Shown: positions 7,156 to 17,744, counted from the first letter of the stretch. The stretch is DNA of 64,000 nt from Bacteroidia bacterium (GCA_021287165.1 JAJTAY010000011.1:62001-126000), one strand, 5' to 3'. Notes: a model not told the origin generated them from the sequence alone. Numbers and translations are program-made.

Positions 7156-8634
7156 ATGTCGGACATGGCAGCATTCGTTAAGGAGCCGCTTTTCCGGGCA
7201 ATCTCGGAAGTGGCGGGCAATACCCCGGTTTACGTCATCGGAGGTTATGTGCGCGATTGCCTGCTTGGCAGGCCGTCGAAAGATGTGGATATCGTTGTAG
7301 TAGGCGACGGCCTTTCCTTTGCCCGGCAAGTTTCGGACAAGCTTGGGCACACTTCCGAGGCAAAATTTTACGGGCAGTTTGGTACTGCCATGATACGCTG
7401 GCACGACTATGTGGTGGAATTTGTGGGAGCACGTAAAGAATCATACAAGCTTTACAGCCGAAAGCCCGACGTTCGCCCAGGCAGCCTCACCGACGATCTT
7501 CGTCGACGCGATTTCACCATCAATGCCCTGGGAATCAGTCTCAACCAAAAGAGCTACGGTCAGCTTTTGGATCAATTTGGAGGGGTCGAAGATCTTAACA
7601 AAGGCATCATTCGAACGCCACTCGATCCCGATATCACCTTTTCGGATGATCCGCTTCGGATGATGCGCGCCGTGCGTTTTGCTTCCCAGCTGGGATTCAG
7701 TATTGATAAAACCTCGCTTGATGCCATTTATCGCAACCGCAACAGACTGCGCATTGTTTCGCCCGAGCGCATCACCGACGAACTCAACAAAATCATCCTC
7801 AGCCCAAAGCCATCCATAGGATTTAATCTGCTATTCAAAACAGGACTTTTGCAGGTGTTTTTTCCTCAGTTTGCTGCATTGCAAGGGGTTGATACAGTGA
7901 ACGGAAAGAGCCATAAGGACAATTTCTATCATACGCTGGAGGTGCTCGACAATCTGGCTGCCGTTTCCGACGACTTATGGTTGCGCTGGGCTGCGGTGCT
8001 GCATGATATTGCCAAACCGGCAACGAAAAAGTTCGACCAGGAATTGGGTTGGACCTTTCATGGTCACGAGTTTAAGGGCGCCAAAATGGTGCCGCACATC
8101 TTCAAGGCGTTCAGACTGCCTTTGGGCGACCCCATGAAATTCGTGCAAAAAATGGTGCTGCTGCATCTGAGGCCCATAGTTCTGGCGCAGGAAACAGTGA
8201 CCGACAGCGCCGTAAGAAGGTTGCTGTTCGACGCAGGCGACGACATCGACAAACTGATGCTGCTCTGTCAGGCCGATATAACTACCAAAAACGAATATAA
8301 GATCAGAAAGTACCGTGAAAACTTCGAGCTGGTCAAGCAAAAGCTGGTAGAAATTGAGGCCAAGGATAAAATACGCAATTGGCAGCCTCCGGTGAGCGGC
8401 GAGGTGATAATGGAAGCATTTGGATTGAGGCCCGGCAAAGAAATCGGTTTGATAAAGAATGCCATCCGTGAGGCTATTTTGGACGGCCTCATCGCCAATA
8501 CCTTTGAAGACGCGGTAAGGCTGATGAAAGAGGAAGGTGCAAGACTTGGCCTGACGCTCATAGTCGAACCCGACAAAGTGGAGGTCAAGAATAACGGGCC
8601 TGTTCCCATACCCAACTTTGACGAAGAAAAATGA
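7156..8634 (+). CDS. CCA-adding enzyme / poly(A) polymerase family nucleotidyltransferase with HD domain
   Basis: Adds or repairs the CCA tail of tRNA. The 492-residue protein has the class II nucleotidyltransferase head GGYVRDCLLGRPSKDVDIVV (residues 28-47, with the DxD metal ligands). RRDFTINAL and FSDDPLRMMRAVRFASQLGF follow, the latter being the RNA-binding/active-site region. An HD phosphohydrolase domain comes next (HTLEVLDNLA and AAVLHDIAKPATKK). It overlaps miaA by ATGA at 8631-8634, pairing two tRNA-maturation enzymes. The start is ATG 7156 or, given the promoter position, ATG 7165. Confidence 0.92.
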   Translation: MSDMAAFVKEPLFRAISEVAGNTPVYVIGGYVRDCLLGRPSKDVDIVVVGDGLSFARQVSDKLGHTSEAKFYGQFGTAMIRWHDYVVEFVGARKESYKLYSRKPDVRPGSLTDDLRRRDFTINALGISLNQKSYGQLLDQFGGVEDLNKGIIRTPLDPDITFSDDPLRMMRAVRFASQLGFSIDKTSLDAIYRNRNRLRIVSPERITDELNKIILSPKPSIGFNLLFKTGLLQVFFPQFAALQGVDTVNGKSHKDNFYHTLEVLDNLAAVSDDLWLRWAAVLHDIAKPATKKFDQELGWTFHGHEFKGAKMVPHIFKAFRLPLGDPMKFVQKMVLLHLRPIVLAQETVTDSAVRRLLFDAGDDIDKLMLLCQADITTKNEYKIRKYRENFELVKQKLVEIEAKDKIRNWQPPVSGEVIMEAFGLRPGKEIGLIKNAIREAILDGLIANTFEDAVRLMKEEGARLGLTLIVEPDKVEVKNNGPVPIPNFDEEK

Positions 8635-9545
8635 CGGAAGCGCCCTTACTTCTGGTGCTTGGCGGCCCTACGGCTTCAGGAAAAACAGAGCTGGCCATCA
8701 GGCTTGCACAGCATTTTCGAACGGAGATTATCTCAGCCGACAGCAGGCAGTTTTATCGCGAGATGAAAATTGGCACAGCTGCGCCCGATGCCCATCAGCT
8801 GCAGCTGGTAAAGCATCACTTTGTTGGAAATCTGAGCATTTTCGATACTTACGATGTGGCTACTTATGAGAAGGAAGCCCTGCTGAAAATCAATGAGCTC
8901 TTCGAACAACATAAGGTAGTTATCCTTACAGGAGGCTCAGGGCTTTTCATTGATGCTGTTTGCATGGGTCTCGACAATATGCCCGATGTAGAACAGCACA
9001 TCCGAGACAGGGTTAATCAGATGCTTCTGGAAAAAGGAATCAGTGCACTTCAGGTTGAGCTTCAACAGATTGATCCTGAATATTTTGCGCAGGTTGACCA
9101 AAACAATCCCCGGCGCCTGCAACGCGCGCTGGAGGTGTATTACCAAACAGGAAGGCCTTTTTCGTTCTTCCGAAAACGGCAAACCATGCCCCGGCCTTTC
9201 AATTTTATCCGCTTTACATTAAGTCCTGACCGCCTTGAACTGATCAACCGCATCAACCTCAGGGTGGAAAATATGATGGCCGAAGGTTTGCTGGAAGAGG
9301 TGCGCCGCCTTTACCCGCATCGTCACCTCAACGCGCTGAATACCGTTGGATATAAAGAGCTTTTCGATTATCTCGATGGAAAAGTGAACCTCGAAACGGC
9401 TGTCAACAATATCAAGGTACACACACGCCAGTATGCCAAGCGTCAGATGACCTGGTTCAGACGAAACAAGGATGCTATCTGGCTGGCTAAGCCCGACTTC
9501 CGTGCCATTGTAAGCACATTTGGCGAGCGCTTTGGTGTACAATGA
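8631..9545 (+). CDS. miaA: tRNA dimethylallyltransferase
   Basis: Transfers a dimethylallyl group to N6 of adenosine 37 in tRNAs that read codons starting with U. The 304-residue protein has the P-loop GGPTASGKTELAIRLA (residues 10-25). Next come ISADSRQFYREMKIGTAAP, GGSGLFIDAV, the DQNNPRRLQRALEVYYQTG segment and the C-terminal VGYKELFDYLDG...HTRQYAKRQMTWFR signature. The length is normal. The ATG overlaps the TGA of the CCA-adding enzyme gene, so the two are co-translated. It converges on the S8 protease gene, whose stop lies 7 bp away. Confidence 0.95.
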   Translation: MTEAPLLLVLGGPTASGKTELAIRLAQHFRTEIISADSRQFYREMKIGTAAPDAHQLQLVKHHFVGNLSIFDTYDVATYEKEALLKINELFEQHKVVILTGGSGLFIDAVCMGLDNMPDVEQHIRDRVNQMLLEKGISALQVELQQIDPEYFAQVDQNNPRRLQRALEVYYQTGRPFSFFRKRQTMPRPFNFIRFTLSPDRLELINRINLRVENMMAEGLLEEVRRLYPHRHLNALNTVGYKELFDYLDGKVNLETAVNNIKVHTRQYAKRQMTWFRRNKDAIWLAKPDFRAIVSTFGERFGVQ

Positions 9546-9552
9546 CAATCGG

Positions 9553-12500
9553 TCAGAAGATCAGTTTTTTGAAGCTTCTTCCCTGATTATCTGTAAGTTC
9601 AATAATCACTAAACCTTTGATCTGATAAAGGGGCTTTGTGATGAACAGGCCCTCCGACCGGAACTCAGTGATCAGCCTTCCTGCGGCGTCACTTATTCTT
9701 ACGATCACCGGCCCCGCATCCTGATGGCGGTGAATGTAAAGGCGCCCGGCATGACTCCATATTTTTGCTGAATCGTTCGATAAATGTTCCGCTCCGGTGA
9801 TCCCGGTGGCATGCAGCAAAAAGCGTTGTGCGGGCTGACCGAGCTGATGGGTAAAATTGTAAACGGCGCTTTCGTTGAGGTTATGAAAACTGTTTGTTAC
9901 AAGGTCTTCGAGGAGGAAGATATATTTCTCCAGTAGGGGAGGACCGATGTTGAATGTGAGTGCATAAGCGCCTGCGGTGCTGCTGGTGAATCTGAGCGGA
10001 ACGGAGAGGTTTTTAAAGTCATTATGCAGGCTGTTGATGCTCATGATGCGACCGCTTTCGGTGAGGGTGGCCAATTGAGGAGCCGCATCGGTTCCCGAAA
10101 GCTTATCGGCATCCAGTGCCGGATCAAAATCATCGGAAGCCTCAGGACTGAAACGTATCACGGTTTCGTCGCTGCCCTGATCGTTGAGGGTGCTGATGCG
10201 GATGATATCGCCGGCCAATTCCGGATTCAGGAATGGGGCGCTGCTGTGAAGGCGCACCGCGTCGGTCATCTGCAGTCCGGCCGAAGCCGCCGTGCTTTTA
10301 ACAAAAAATGACTGACCCGGTGCGATGTAGCGCGAGCCTCCGTTTGCGCCAACGCTTGCCACATAGGAGGCATAGTTGCCGGTATTGCGGTTCCAAATGT
10401 AAATGGCATTATAAAGATTTGTTTTTGTCCAGCCCGAAGCTGCATCCCAGTCGATGGCCGAGGGGTAGGGGTTGGGTACGAGGTTGAAGCGGTCGGCAGC
10501 GGTGGAAGCAACCAAAGCCGTGAAAGGTCCGTTGTTAATTGTACCTGCAAAATTGTAGGTAGTTTGGCTTCCGGTGTACCAGATCATATAGCCCCGATCG
10601 ACCTGAAGCGGTGTTGTGGTCGAAGCGCCTAATCCCACCCAGCTGCCGGGGTTGGCATCGAAACGGAAAAGATATGCGCCCGTGAAAAGTCCGGAAAGCG
10701 GGTTGTTGGATGCCTTCAGCGGAACCGATACCAGATGGTAACGTGTGGGAGTGCTCAGGCTGCTGCCCGGAATGTAGCGCTGCAGCGTGGCATTGAGGTC
10801 GTTATAGTGCAACAGCGAACCACTGCCGCTGGCATTGGATTGCACGACGAGGCCATTGTTGCCTGCGCTGTTGAAAATGTAAGTATTGGCCGTAACTGCT
10901 TTGCCCTGAGGAATAATCAAGCGGTTGTTGCCCTCGATGATGATGTTTTTTACACTGAGATTGTCAGTAAGGCTGACCTTACCTTTGACGGTAACGGTTT
11001 CGCTGCTGGAGTAGGCGGCGGGGTCGCTGTTGATGGTCAGCTGGTCGAAGTAGGGCTGCCGCTGATCACCTGCGTCAAGTCCGGAGGCATAAAAGCGAAT
11101 GGCATCAGGCGGTCCGGCCACGGTGTGCACCGTATTGTACGATTCAACACCATCGCGACCAATACCATAAACTCTGAGCTGCGTAGGGCTTTCGACCTTG
11201 AAATTAAGGGTCATGGCCTGAGTGCCGTAGTTGTTGAACATGGGGTTGCTGTTGATGGTAATTTGGGAACTGCCGCCCATGTTCACATTGATAATCTGTG
11301 TGCCATTCGAATACAGATTAAAGCCTTTGTTGCCGATGCCGTTGCTATCCCAGTTCACACCCCATTTAAAGCTGAGAATGCTGCCGGTGGGCATGGGGGC
11401 GGTAAATGTTCTGTCGGCGCGTGCGAAATTCAGGTTGTTCGCCGGATTGGCAAAAAGCCCGAACGATTGGCTGCTCATGCCCGAGATGCCGGCACTCGAT
11501 GGATCGCCAAGGAAAAAGCCGGCATAACCTCCGGTTGTTGTGCCGCTTACCAATTCCCATGCACCAAAACCATCGCCCTGGTTGGAAGCGTTGGTCCAGC
11601 TGGTGTAGTTGGAGGCCTGATCGAATGCACCGAGGATGTTTTTCTCATTCAAAGCCTGATTTCCACTGATGATCAGCGAGAAGGCCTGACTTCCGCCACT
11701 CAGACTGCCTTTATGACTGATGGTAAGGAAATAGATCGTACCTGCCGGAGGGGAGGCCAAATGGATCATCTCCACATTATCACGACTGTTATCGCCTGTG
11801 GTGGCTGCCGATGCAGGGCTGGCGGGGTTCAGGATGTATGGATAGTATTGATTGCCAAAGGCGTCGGAGAGCCTGATGTCGAGGTCGTTAACCAGCATTG
11901 TGGTTGTCGGATTGAGCGATGCGGCTGGAGTTGTTCCCGGCACATCGGTCCAGCTGATGGTGATGCGCAGGGGTGCACTGCCGGAAGCCTGAACAGGAAT
12001 GCGGAGGGTTTGACCGTTATTGAGGGTCAGCTCGTTGATGTGAGCGTTGGTGGAGGCATTGTCAGCCATAATCTGGGCTGCTTTCTGTACATCGAGCATT
12101 CCCCATCCAAAGCGATAGTCGGGGCCGGGAGCACCACTCACCATATCGTCGGCTGAATGGATGAGCAGGGCTTTGAGTGTTGCTGCCCTGAGCGGAGTGC
12201 CTGGATGAAGGTTTTCCTGATGCTGAAGCAACAGGCCAACCGAACCGCTGACAACTGGGCCTGCCATTGAGGTGCCATTGTAGTAGGCATAGCTGGTATT
12301 ATTGGTGGCAATGGAAGAGTAAACGTTAACGCCCTTGGCCACAATGTCGGGTTTAATGCGCCCGTCGTCGGTTGGTCCCCATCCACTGAACGAACTCATG
12401 ACTCCGGTGTTGGTAACAGCACCCACTGTGAGCAGGTTTTTTGCGGTCGCCGAATGCGATATGCAATCATAGCCTGTGCTTCCGCCATCGAGCGATCGTG

Positions 12501-13365
12501 TTGCAGTGCTGGCTTCCCAGGCATAACCCATAGCAGGATTCATATAGTAGTGCAAGGTAGCCGGAGCAGGGCCTTCGCCGCGATCGTTGCCTGCCGACTT
12601 GACAATGAGATAGTTAGGGGCATTGAAGGCAATTTGGTCCCAGTCGTGGGCCTGATCGCTGTAAAAGCCCCAGTTATGATCTTCTGTGGTGCTGACGGCT
12701 GCGTCGCCAAACCAGTGCCAGCCCGTATTGCCCGACCAGCTGCCATAGGCCCAGCCGGTTACATAGCCATAAGAGTGCTGCGAAACCCTCAGACCGCCTG
12801 CTGCAGCGGTTGCCATCTCGGTTTCGTCGCTGTTCCAGTCGTAGGCTTTTAGCTGGGCAGCATATGACATACCCTTGGCTGCAGAAACCGTTCCTGCCGC
12901 GATCATTGTTCCGGCCACATGGGTTGCATGATCATGGTTGGAGGTGGCACCATCTACCTGAGTAACCCTACTCGTCACACCATCGAAAAACTCCTGATGG
13001 GTGTTGCGCACCTTGCCGGCGTCCCAAATGCCAAGATTAACTCCTGATCCCGTGAGGTTGAAGCCTGTTGAACCGCCGGGCCACACCTGAGTAGCTTTGT
13101 GCACAGTGGCGGCATCGAGGTTGTGGGTGATATTGTAATAAGACACACCATTTCTAACATCCATGAGCTGCCATGTGCGTCCTTGTTCTTCCTTTCGGTC
13201 AGCAACGCCGGCGGACAGTAAGTAGGCTTTAACCCTATCGCTCCGATCTTGTTGTCTGGCTTTTAATTTAATAATCAGTTGTTCAAGATTATCGTTGTTT
13301 ACCTGTGCTGACGATGAAATGATAAGGCACGTCAAAAAAAGGCCGGTAAGCAGCATTTTTTTCAT
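9553..13365 (-). CDS. T9SS-exported subtilisin-like (S8) serine protease
   Basis: The 1270-residue secreted protease has a signal peptide (LLTGLFLTCLIISSSAQ). The S8 catalytic triad is visible as Asp115 (GIWDAGKV), His146 (DHATHVAG) and Ser366 (GTSMAGP), with the oxyanion Asn260 in SAGND. Between the propeptide-like start and Asp115 lies ATVHKATQVWPGG. After the catalytic domain come a proprotein/CUB-like sandwich (LRITISWTDVPGT...MLVNDLDIRL), a jelly-roll-like region and a T9SS-associated region of about 400 residues. A C-terminal sorting domain ends in SFKKLIF. It should be secreted through T9SS and either released or anchored at the surface. It is transcribed alone from its own promoter. 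Confidence 0.9.
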   Translation of the reverse strand: MKKMLLTGLFLTCLIISSSAQVNNDNLEQLIIKLKARQQDRSDRVKAYLLSAGVADRKEEQGRTWQLMDVRNGVSYYNITHNLDAATVHKATQVWPGGSTGFNLTGSGVNLGIWDAGKVRNTHQEFFDGVTSRVTQVDGATSNHDHATHVAGTMIAAGTVSAAKGMSYAAQLKAYDWNSDETEMATAAAGGLRVSQHSYGYVTGWAYGSWSGNTGWHWFGDAAVSTTEDHNWGFYSDQAHDWDQIAFNAPNYLIVKSAGNDRGEGPAPATLHYYMNPAMGYAWEASTATRSLDGGSTGYDCISHSATAKNLLTVGAVTNTGVMSSFSGWGPTDDGRIKPDIVAKGVNVYSSIATNNTSYAYYNGTSMAGPVVSGSVGLLLQHQENLHPGTPLRAATLKALLIHSADDMVSGAPGPDYRFGWGMLDVQKAAQIMADNASTNAHINELTLNNGQTLRIPVQASGSAPLRITISWTDVPGTTPAASLNPTTTMLVNDLDIRLSDAFGNQYYPYILNPASPASAATTGDNSRDNVEMIHLASPPAGTIYFLTISHKGSLSGGSQAFSLIISGNQALNEKNILGAFDQASNYTSWTNASNQGDGFGAWELVSGTTTGGYAGFFLGDPSSAGISGMSSQSFGLFANPANNLNFARADRTFTAPMPTGSILSFKWGVNWDSNGIGNKGFNLYSNGTQIINVNMGGSSQITINSNPMFNNYGTQAMTLNFKVESPTQLRVYGIGRDGVESYNTVHTVAGPPDAIRFYASGLDAGDQRQPYFDQLTINSDPAAYSSSETVTVKGKVSLTDNLSVKNIIIEGNNRLIIPQGKAVTANTYIFNSAGNNGLVVQSNASGSGSLLHYNDLNATLQRYIPGSSLSTPTRYHLVSVPLKASNNPLSGLFTGAYLFRFDANPGSWVGLGASTTTPLQVDRGYMIWYTGSQTTYNFAGTINNGPFTALVASTAADRFNLVPNPYPSAIDWDAASGWTKTNLYNAIYIWNRNTGNYASYVASVGANGGSRYIAPGQSFFVKSTAASAGLQMTDAVRLHSSAPFLNPELAGDIIRISTLNDQGSDETVIRFSPEASDDFDPALDADKLSGTDAAPQLATLTESGRIMSINSLHNDFKNLSVPLRFTSSTAGAYALTFNIGPPLLEKYIFLLEDLVTNSFHNLNESAVYNFTHQLGQPAQRFLLHATGITGAEHLSNDSAKIWSHAGRLYIHRHQDAGPVIVRISDAAGRLITEFRSEGLFITKPLYQIKGLVIIELTDNQGRSFKKLIF

Positions 13366-13381
13366 GGCTTGTTGTTTTGCC

Positions 13382-13389
13382 CAAAGATA
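13382..13389 (-). promoter_or_regulatory. -7 box of the S8 protease gene
   Basis: On the minus strand TATCTTTG matches TAnnTTTG and lies 16 bp before the ATG at 13365. The mRNA leader would be only about 10 nt. Confidence 0.55.
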
Positions 13390-13449
13390 CAGTAAGCCAG
13401 GCCTAAGGTTGCGTGGATAAGGGCATTTTAAAACTTTATTCAGAAAGAA

Positions 13450-14379
13450 TTAATCGAAACGCAGATAGGGCTGAAGGCGTTCCAAATCGCTGGTGGAAAA
13501 ATGTTCGAGTTGAAGCAATTCGCCGGGATGCCTGATAAATCCTCTGCGGTCTCGTTGGTTTACAATGGATTTTACCTGATCAAAGCTAAGATATGGGTGT
13601 TTGATTAAATCCCTGAAATCCATGAAATTGATACGCAAAGGCGTGAGGCTGGCTGCTTTAACCTGCACCCATGGTTTCATCGCTTCGAATTTCAGACTGT
13701 CGATTCCGCGCACTTCCAGTAATTGTTCGGGCTTAACAAAACCTCCGAGTAATTGTCTGTATTTCAGGATACGATGTGCAGTCCATGGCCCTGATCCTGG
13801 TAGCGATAACAAGGCTATAGAGTCAACTTCATTAAGATCAACAATATTTAAGGCTGGTCTCTCTCTTACTGCAATAGTTTCGGCCGACCTGACTGATAAC
13901 TGATTTCCAGAAGATTCCTGACTGATATTAATGTAGGGTGCCAGTTGTTCATGCTCATCCTTGCTAATGCTGAACAGTCGGCCAAAGTCGGCAGCTGTCC
14001 TGAATTTACCGCCTTTTCCTCTGTAGTTCAGAATGTTTTTGACTTGTTCCGGTCTCAGTCCCAGTGCTTTCAGCGTTTCTTCATCAGCGGTATTCGGGTC
14101 AAAAGGAAAAGGCGTTAGTTTAATGCTGAGTCTTTCTCGTTCGACATAACCGATGTCACTGCTGGCGTCAATATCTGTAATCTCCAATGCGTTTGTTTCT
14201 GACACATTTTGCATTGCAATCATAGCTGCTTTGCTGAGGTCGGGCGCCGGAGGGCTAATAAATGTGGATGCCAGTAGCCTAATGATCAGTACGATAAAGA
14301 TAAGCGCTGATAACACAATCAACGCCAGTTGCTCCCGGCGTGAAAAGCTGAGCCAGAATTTTATGATGTTGTGCAACAT
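13450..14379 (-). CDS. Membrane-anchored ComEA-like helix-hairpin-helix protein
   Basis: The 309-residue protein has one N-terminal membrane segment (LALIVLSALIFIVLIIRLLAST, about 18-39). Several helix-hairpin-helix motifs follow: FDPNTADEETLKALGLRPEQ, NYRGKGGKFRTAADFGRLF, VDLNEVDSIALLSLPGSGPW and RINFMDFRDLIKHPYLSF. This is the ComEA-like arrangement, which in competence systems binds incoming DNA outside the membrane. Here there is no comEC or comF nearby. It is the last gene of a run with upp, an ABC permease and an NSS transporter (27-bp gap upstream). A DNA-uptake or envelope-DNA role is inference only. Confidence 0.8.
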   Translation of the reverse strand: MLHNIIKFWLSFSRREQLALIVLSALIFIVLIIRLLASTFISPPAPDLSKAAMIAMQNVSETNALEITDIDASSDIGYVERERLSIKLTPFPFDPNTADEETLKALGLRPEQVKNILNYRGKGGKFRTAADFGRLFSISKDEHEQLAPYINISQESSGNQLSVRSAETIAVRERPALNIVDLNEVDSIALLSLPGSGPWTAHRILKYRQLLGGFVKPEQLLEVRGIDSLKFEAMKPWVQVKAASLTPLRINFMDFRDLIKHPYLSFDQVKSIVNQRDRRGFIRHPGELLQLEHFSTSDLERLQPYLRFD

Positions 14380-14406
14380 TATGATATGCTGCTAATGAGG
14401 TAAAGG

Positions 14407-15792
14407 TTAAAGATCGCCGCCTCCGAAGAAGCCAAACAAACCTAATCCATTGAGGAAAACAAGGGCTATGGCTACAGGAGCCAGAAATTTGACGATGAAC
14501 ATAAATAAGGGCGCAAGTCGGGCCTTTAGCGTCCCTGCATTGTTAATCTCGCTAACTACCTCTTCGGGTCTGAGTTTCCAGCCAACGAAAAGGACTATGC
14601 AGAGCCCGCCCAGAGGCAGCAGCACATTGGCCGATGTTTTGTCGAGCAGGTCGAACAGGCTGAGGCCGGCAATGCTGAGTTCGGGCATTGGTCCCATGCT
14701 CAGTGTGGTGAAAATGCCAAGAACAGTGATTGCAACGGTGGAAAGAATAGTAGCTTTTTTCCTTCCCATCGCAAGCTCCTCGCCAAAATAGGCCACTGCC
14801 ACTTCGAGCACCGAAATGGTGGAAGTGAGTGCCGCTATGGCCAGCAGGATAAAAAAGACCAGCTCGAAGATAACACCGCCCGCCATTTGGTCGAAAATCA
14901 TCGGAAGGGTTATGAAAACAAGGCTTGGGCCGGCTTCAGGAGTAATCTTAAATGCAAAAACCGCAGGGAATATGGCTAATCCTGCCAAAATTGCAATTGC
15001 AGTATCTGCCAATGAAACCGAAATGGCGGTTTTACCAAGGTTTTCACTTTTGCGGATGTATGAGCCATAGGTTATCAGCGTTCCCATACCAATACTCAGC
15101 GAAAAGAAAGCCTGGCCGAGTGCCTGAAGCATCACGCCGGCGTTTATTTTACTGAAATCCGGCCTGAAAAGGAATTTTAATCCTTCAGCTGCTCCCGGCA
15201 GTGTCAGACTGCGTATGCCTAGAGCGATAATGATGAGCAGCAACAGGGGCATCATGATTTTTGTAGAGCGCTCAATGCCGTTTTTCACTCCTTTGAAAAC
15301 AATGAAACCGGTGAGCAGCATAAACACAACCTGCCACATTACCGGGCGCCAACCGCTGGCTACAAAAGTGGTGAAAGTGTTTTCGAGATCTTTCTTTTGC
15401 AGATGGTCGAGCTTGTCGAATATGGTAAGATAAAGGTATTCGAGCGTCCATCCGGCTACGGTTGTGTAGAAGGCCAAAATGGTAAATGCGGCGGCAACTC
15501 CGATAAAACCCACCGCCGGCCATGCCGATCCGGGTGCCAGGCGTCTGAATGCCCCTACCGGATTTCGCTGGGCTTTACGACCAACAACGAATTCCGACAG
15601 CATGGCAGGCACGCCAATAAGCAATACGAAGGCAAGGTATGTGAGCAGGAAAGCGCCTCCGCCATTTTCGCCGGCTACATAAGGGAATCGCCAAATGTTG
15701 CCCAGACCCACGGCCGAGCCTGCAGCGGCGGCAATAACCCCGATTTGCGAACCAAAACTTTCACGTGGGGTGTTTTTATCGAAACCTTGCAT
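14407..15792 (-). CDS. Sodium-dependent transporter, NSS (SNF) family
   Basis: The 461-residue inner membrane protein has the LeuT-fold NSS signature GSAVGLGNIWRFPYVAGENGGGAFLLTYL at about 22-50, with the unwound TM1 that binds Na+ and substrate. About eleven or twelve hydrophobic segments follow (FTILAFYTTVAGWTLEYLYL, IMMPLLLLIIIALGIRSLTL, SIGMGTLITYGSY). Bacterial members usually take up amino acids such as tryptophan, leucine or tyrosine with Na+; the substrate here cannot be read. It sits 24 bp downstream of the ABC permease gene and is probably co-transcribed with it and with upp. Confidence 0.9.
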   Translation of the reverse strand: MQGFDKNTPRESFGSQIGVIAAAAGSAVGLGNIWRFPYVAGENGGGAFLLTYLAFVLLIGVPAMLSEFVVGRKAQRNPVGAFRRLAPGSAWPAVGFIGVAAAFTILAFYTTVAGWTLEYLYLTIFDKLDHLQKKDLENTFTTFVASGWRPVMWQVVFMLLTGFIVFKGVKNGIERSTKIMMPLLLLIIIALGIRSLTLPGAAEGLKFLFRPDFSKINAGVMLQALGQAFFSLSIGMGTLITYGSYIRKSENLGKTAISVSLADTAIAILAGLAIFPAVFAFKITPEAGPSLVFITLPMIFDQMAGGVIFELVFFILLAIAALTSTISVLEVAVAYFGEELAMGRKKATILSTVAITVLGIFTTLSMGPMPELSIAGLSLFDLLDKTSANVLLPLGGLCIVLFVGWKLRPEEVVSEINNAGTLKARLAPLFMFIVKFLAPVAIALVFLNGLGLFGFFGGGDL

Positions 15793-15816
15793 AAGTTAAT
15801 TGTTTTGGAATGCCTG

Positions 15817-17058
15817 TTATTCGTAACGAAGCGACTCGATGGGGTCAACAGCGGCAGCCTTATTGGCCGGAATGGAGCCCGACATCAGGGCCACCGCAAA
15901 GCACAATAAAACGGCCACAGCTATCCAAAGCCAGGGAATGATAAATGACGAGCCTATAATTACGGAAAGTATATTGCCTACGAATATCCCTGCAATAATT
16001 CCTACAAGGCCGCCAATTTGTGCAATAATTACCGCTTCGATGAGGAATTGGTCGCGGATGGCCCTCCGGGTGGCTCCCAGAGCTTTGCGGATGCCAATCT
16101 CCTGTGTGCGCTCGGTTACGGAAACCAACATGATATTCATCAGGCCGATGGCGGCACCAAAAAGTGTGATCAGCCCGATAAACGTTGCTCCAAGCCTTAC
16201 TGTGCTGGTAAGGTTGAGCAGCATATTGGCAATATTATCACTCTTTACGATGGTAAACGTTTCGGGCTTGCCAGGCGGATCGTTGCGAATAATCCGAAAA
16301 ACGCCCGTGGCTTCACCCACTGCAGCGTCCATTTCTTCGGCGGTGCGCGCCCTTATGCTGATTGTGTGGTTCATATTGGGCCTGGAGAAGTATTGCCGGA
16401 CATTGTTGATGGGCAACAGACAGTTTCGGTCGCCGCTAAAGCCCATGCTCGATCCTTTTTCTTTCAACACGCCCACGATGCGGTATTTTCCCGGTCCAAC
16501 GGAAATAATCTGCCCTATGGGATCTTCATTGTTCTTAAAAAGATCCTTGGCTATTGCACTGCCTATAACCGCCACATGACTGCCCTGGAAAGCCTCTGAA
16601 GCTGTTATGTTGCGGCCTTTTTCCACCTCAAAGCCGGAGTTGTAAAGATAATTGTCGTCAATTCCCACTATCTGAATATTGGGATTGGTTTTATTTTCGC
16701 CAAAACGCAGGGTGGCTGTCCCGGTGCCAAAAGTGAAAATGCTTACCGAGGCGGGCATATTGAATTCTTCCCTGAACCTCAGTGCCTCACGGTAGGTAAT
16801 GTTTTTGAATGCTTTGGGATCACTGCGCCTGCCGCCCATGTGGACGTTGAGGTCGCGGTTGCGGATGTTGAACGTGTTGGCGCCCATCATCGAGAAGTTC
16901 TCGTTCAGGTAGAACTTGATGGCATCGATGGCAGTCAGAATTCCAACCAGAGCCATAATGCCAAATGCAATAATGGCAATGGTCAAGGTGGTGCGAAGCA
17001 GGTGGCTTCTGATCGACTCGATGGAAATGCGGATGTTTTCGCCAAGGTTCTTCTTCAT
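15817..17058 (-). CDS. MacB/FtsX-type ABC transporter permease
   Basis: The 413-residue protein has the MacB topology: one N-terminal transmembrane helix ([19 protein letters not shown]). A large periplasmic MacB core domain of about 230 residues follows, then three C-terminal helices in an FtsX domain ([23 protein letters not shown], the [23 protein letters not shown] cytoplasmic loop, [21 protein letters not shown]). Such permeases work with a separate ATPase in lipoprotein release, export or signalling. No ATPase gene is next to it, so its partner must be encoded elsewhere. It starts 10 bp downstream of upp. Confidence 0.88.
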   Translation of the reverse strand: MKKNLGENIRISIESIRSHLLRTTLTIAIIAFGIMALVGILTAIDAIKFYLNENFSMMGANTFNIRNRDLNVHMGGRRSDPKAFKNITYREALRFREEFNMPASVSIFTFGTGTATLRFGENKTNPNIQIVGIDDNYLYNSGFEVEKGRNITASEAFQGSHVAVIGSAIAKDLFKNNEDPIGQIISVGPGKYRIVGVLKEKGSSMGFSGDRNCLLPINNVRQYFSRPNMNHTISIRARTAEEMDAAVGEATGVFRIIRNDPPGKPETFTIVKSDNIANMLLNLTSTVRLGATFIGLITLFGAAIGLMNIMLVSVTERTQEIGIRKALGATRRAIRDQFLIEAVIIAQIGGLVGIIAGIFVGNILSVIIGSSFIIPWLWIAVAVLLCFAVALMSGSIPANKAAAVDPIESLRYE

Positions 17059-17068
17059 AATCAGGAGC

Positions 17069-17722
17069 TTAATCGCTTTTCTTTCCGAAGGCCAGATCGC
17101 CGGCGTCGCCCAGGCCAGGCACTATGTAAGCCTGCGCAGTGAGTTCGTCGTCGATGCCGCCGACCCAAATGGTGAGATTCATCACCGAAAATTGACGCTT
17201 GATGAACTCCAGTCCTTCAACGCTGGCAAGCGCCGAAACGATGTGGATGTGCTTTGGCATGCCCATGCTGAACATGCTTTTCAGCGTTTTGACGATCGAT
17301 GCTCCGGTTGCAAGCATTGGATCGCTGATAATGAGCACTTTGTCCGTAAGGTCAGGGGATGAGATATATTCAACCCTGATGTCGAAGGCTTCGTTTTTAT
17401 CGTATTTCCGATAGGCGGTGATAAATGCGTTATCGGCTTTGTCGAAATAGTTGAGCAGCCCCTGATGCAAAGGCAATCCGGCCCTAAGAATGGTGGCCAG
17501 CACGGGCTGATCCTTACACAGTTGCATTTCGGCCACACCCAGCGGAGTGGTGATTTCAACAGCCTGGTATTCCAGTGTTTTGCTTATTTCGTAGGCAAAA
17601 ATCTCTCCTATACGTTCGAGATTGCGCCTGAAACGCATCCGGTCAGTTTGGATGTCCGCATCGCGGAGCTCGGCAATAAACTGATTGAATACCGAATTGA
17701 ATGCGCCAAGGTTTTTTATCAT
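17069..17722 (-). CDS. upp: Uracil phosphoribosyltransferase
   Basis: Converts uracil and PRPP to UMP in pyrimidine salvage. The 217-residue protein has [21 protein letters not shown] near the N-terminus and the [19 protein letters not shown] segment. The PRPP-binding loop is [17 protein letters not shown] and the C-terminal uracil site is [13 protein letters not shown]. The frame is open to 17767, but the -7 box TACATTTG at 17745-17752 means transcription starts downstream of that point, so ATG 17722 is the true start. It heads a run of four co-directional genes (upp, ABC permease, NSS transporter, HhH protein). Confidence 0.93.
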   Translation of the reverse strand: MIKNLGAFNSVFNQFIAELRDADIQTDRMRFRRNLERIGEIFAYEISKTLEYQAVEITTPLGVAEMQLCKDQPVLATILRAGLPLHQGLLNYFDKADNAFITAYRKYDKNEAFDIRVEYISSPDLTDKVLIISDPMLATGASIVKTLKSMFSMGMPKHIHIVSALASVEGLEFIKRQFSVMNLTIWVGGIDDELTAQAYIVPGLGDAGDLAFGKKSD

Positions 17723-17744
17723 GGCCTGTTGTTTTCGTGTTGGG

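Noticed and set aside
10735-12156. 473-codon open frame on the plus strand.
   Set aside because: It lies entirely antisense to the S8 protease gene, has no recognisable domains or start signals, and is explained by the codon composition of the real gene.
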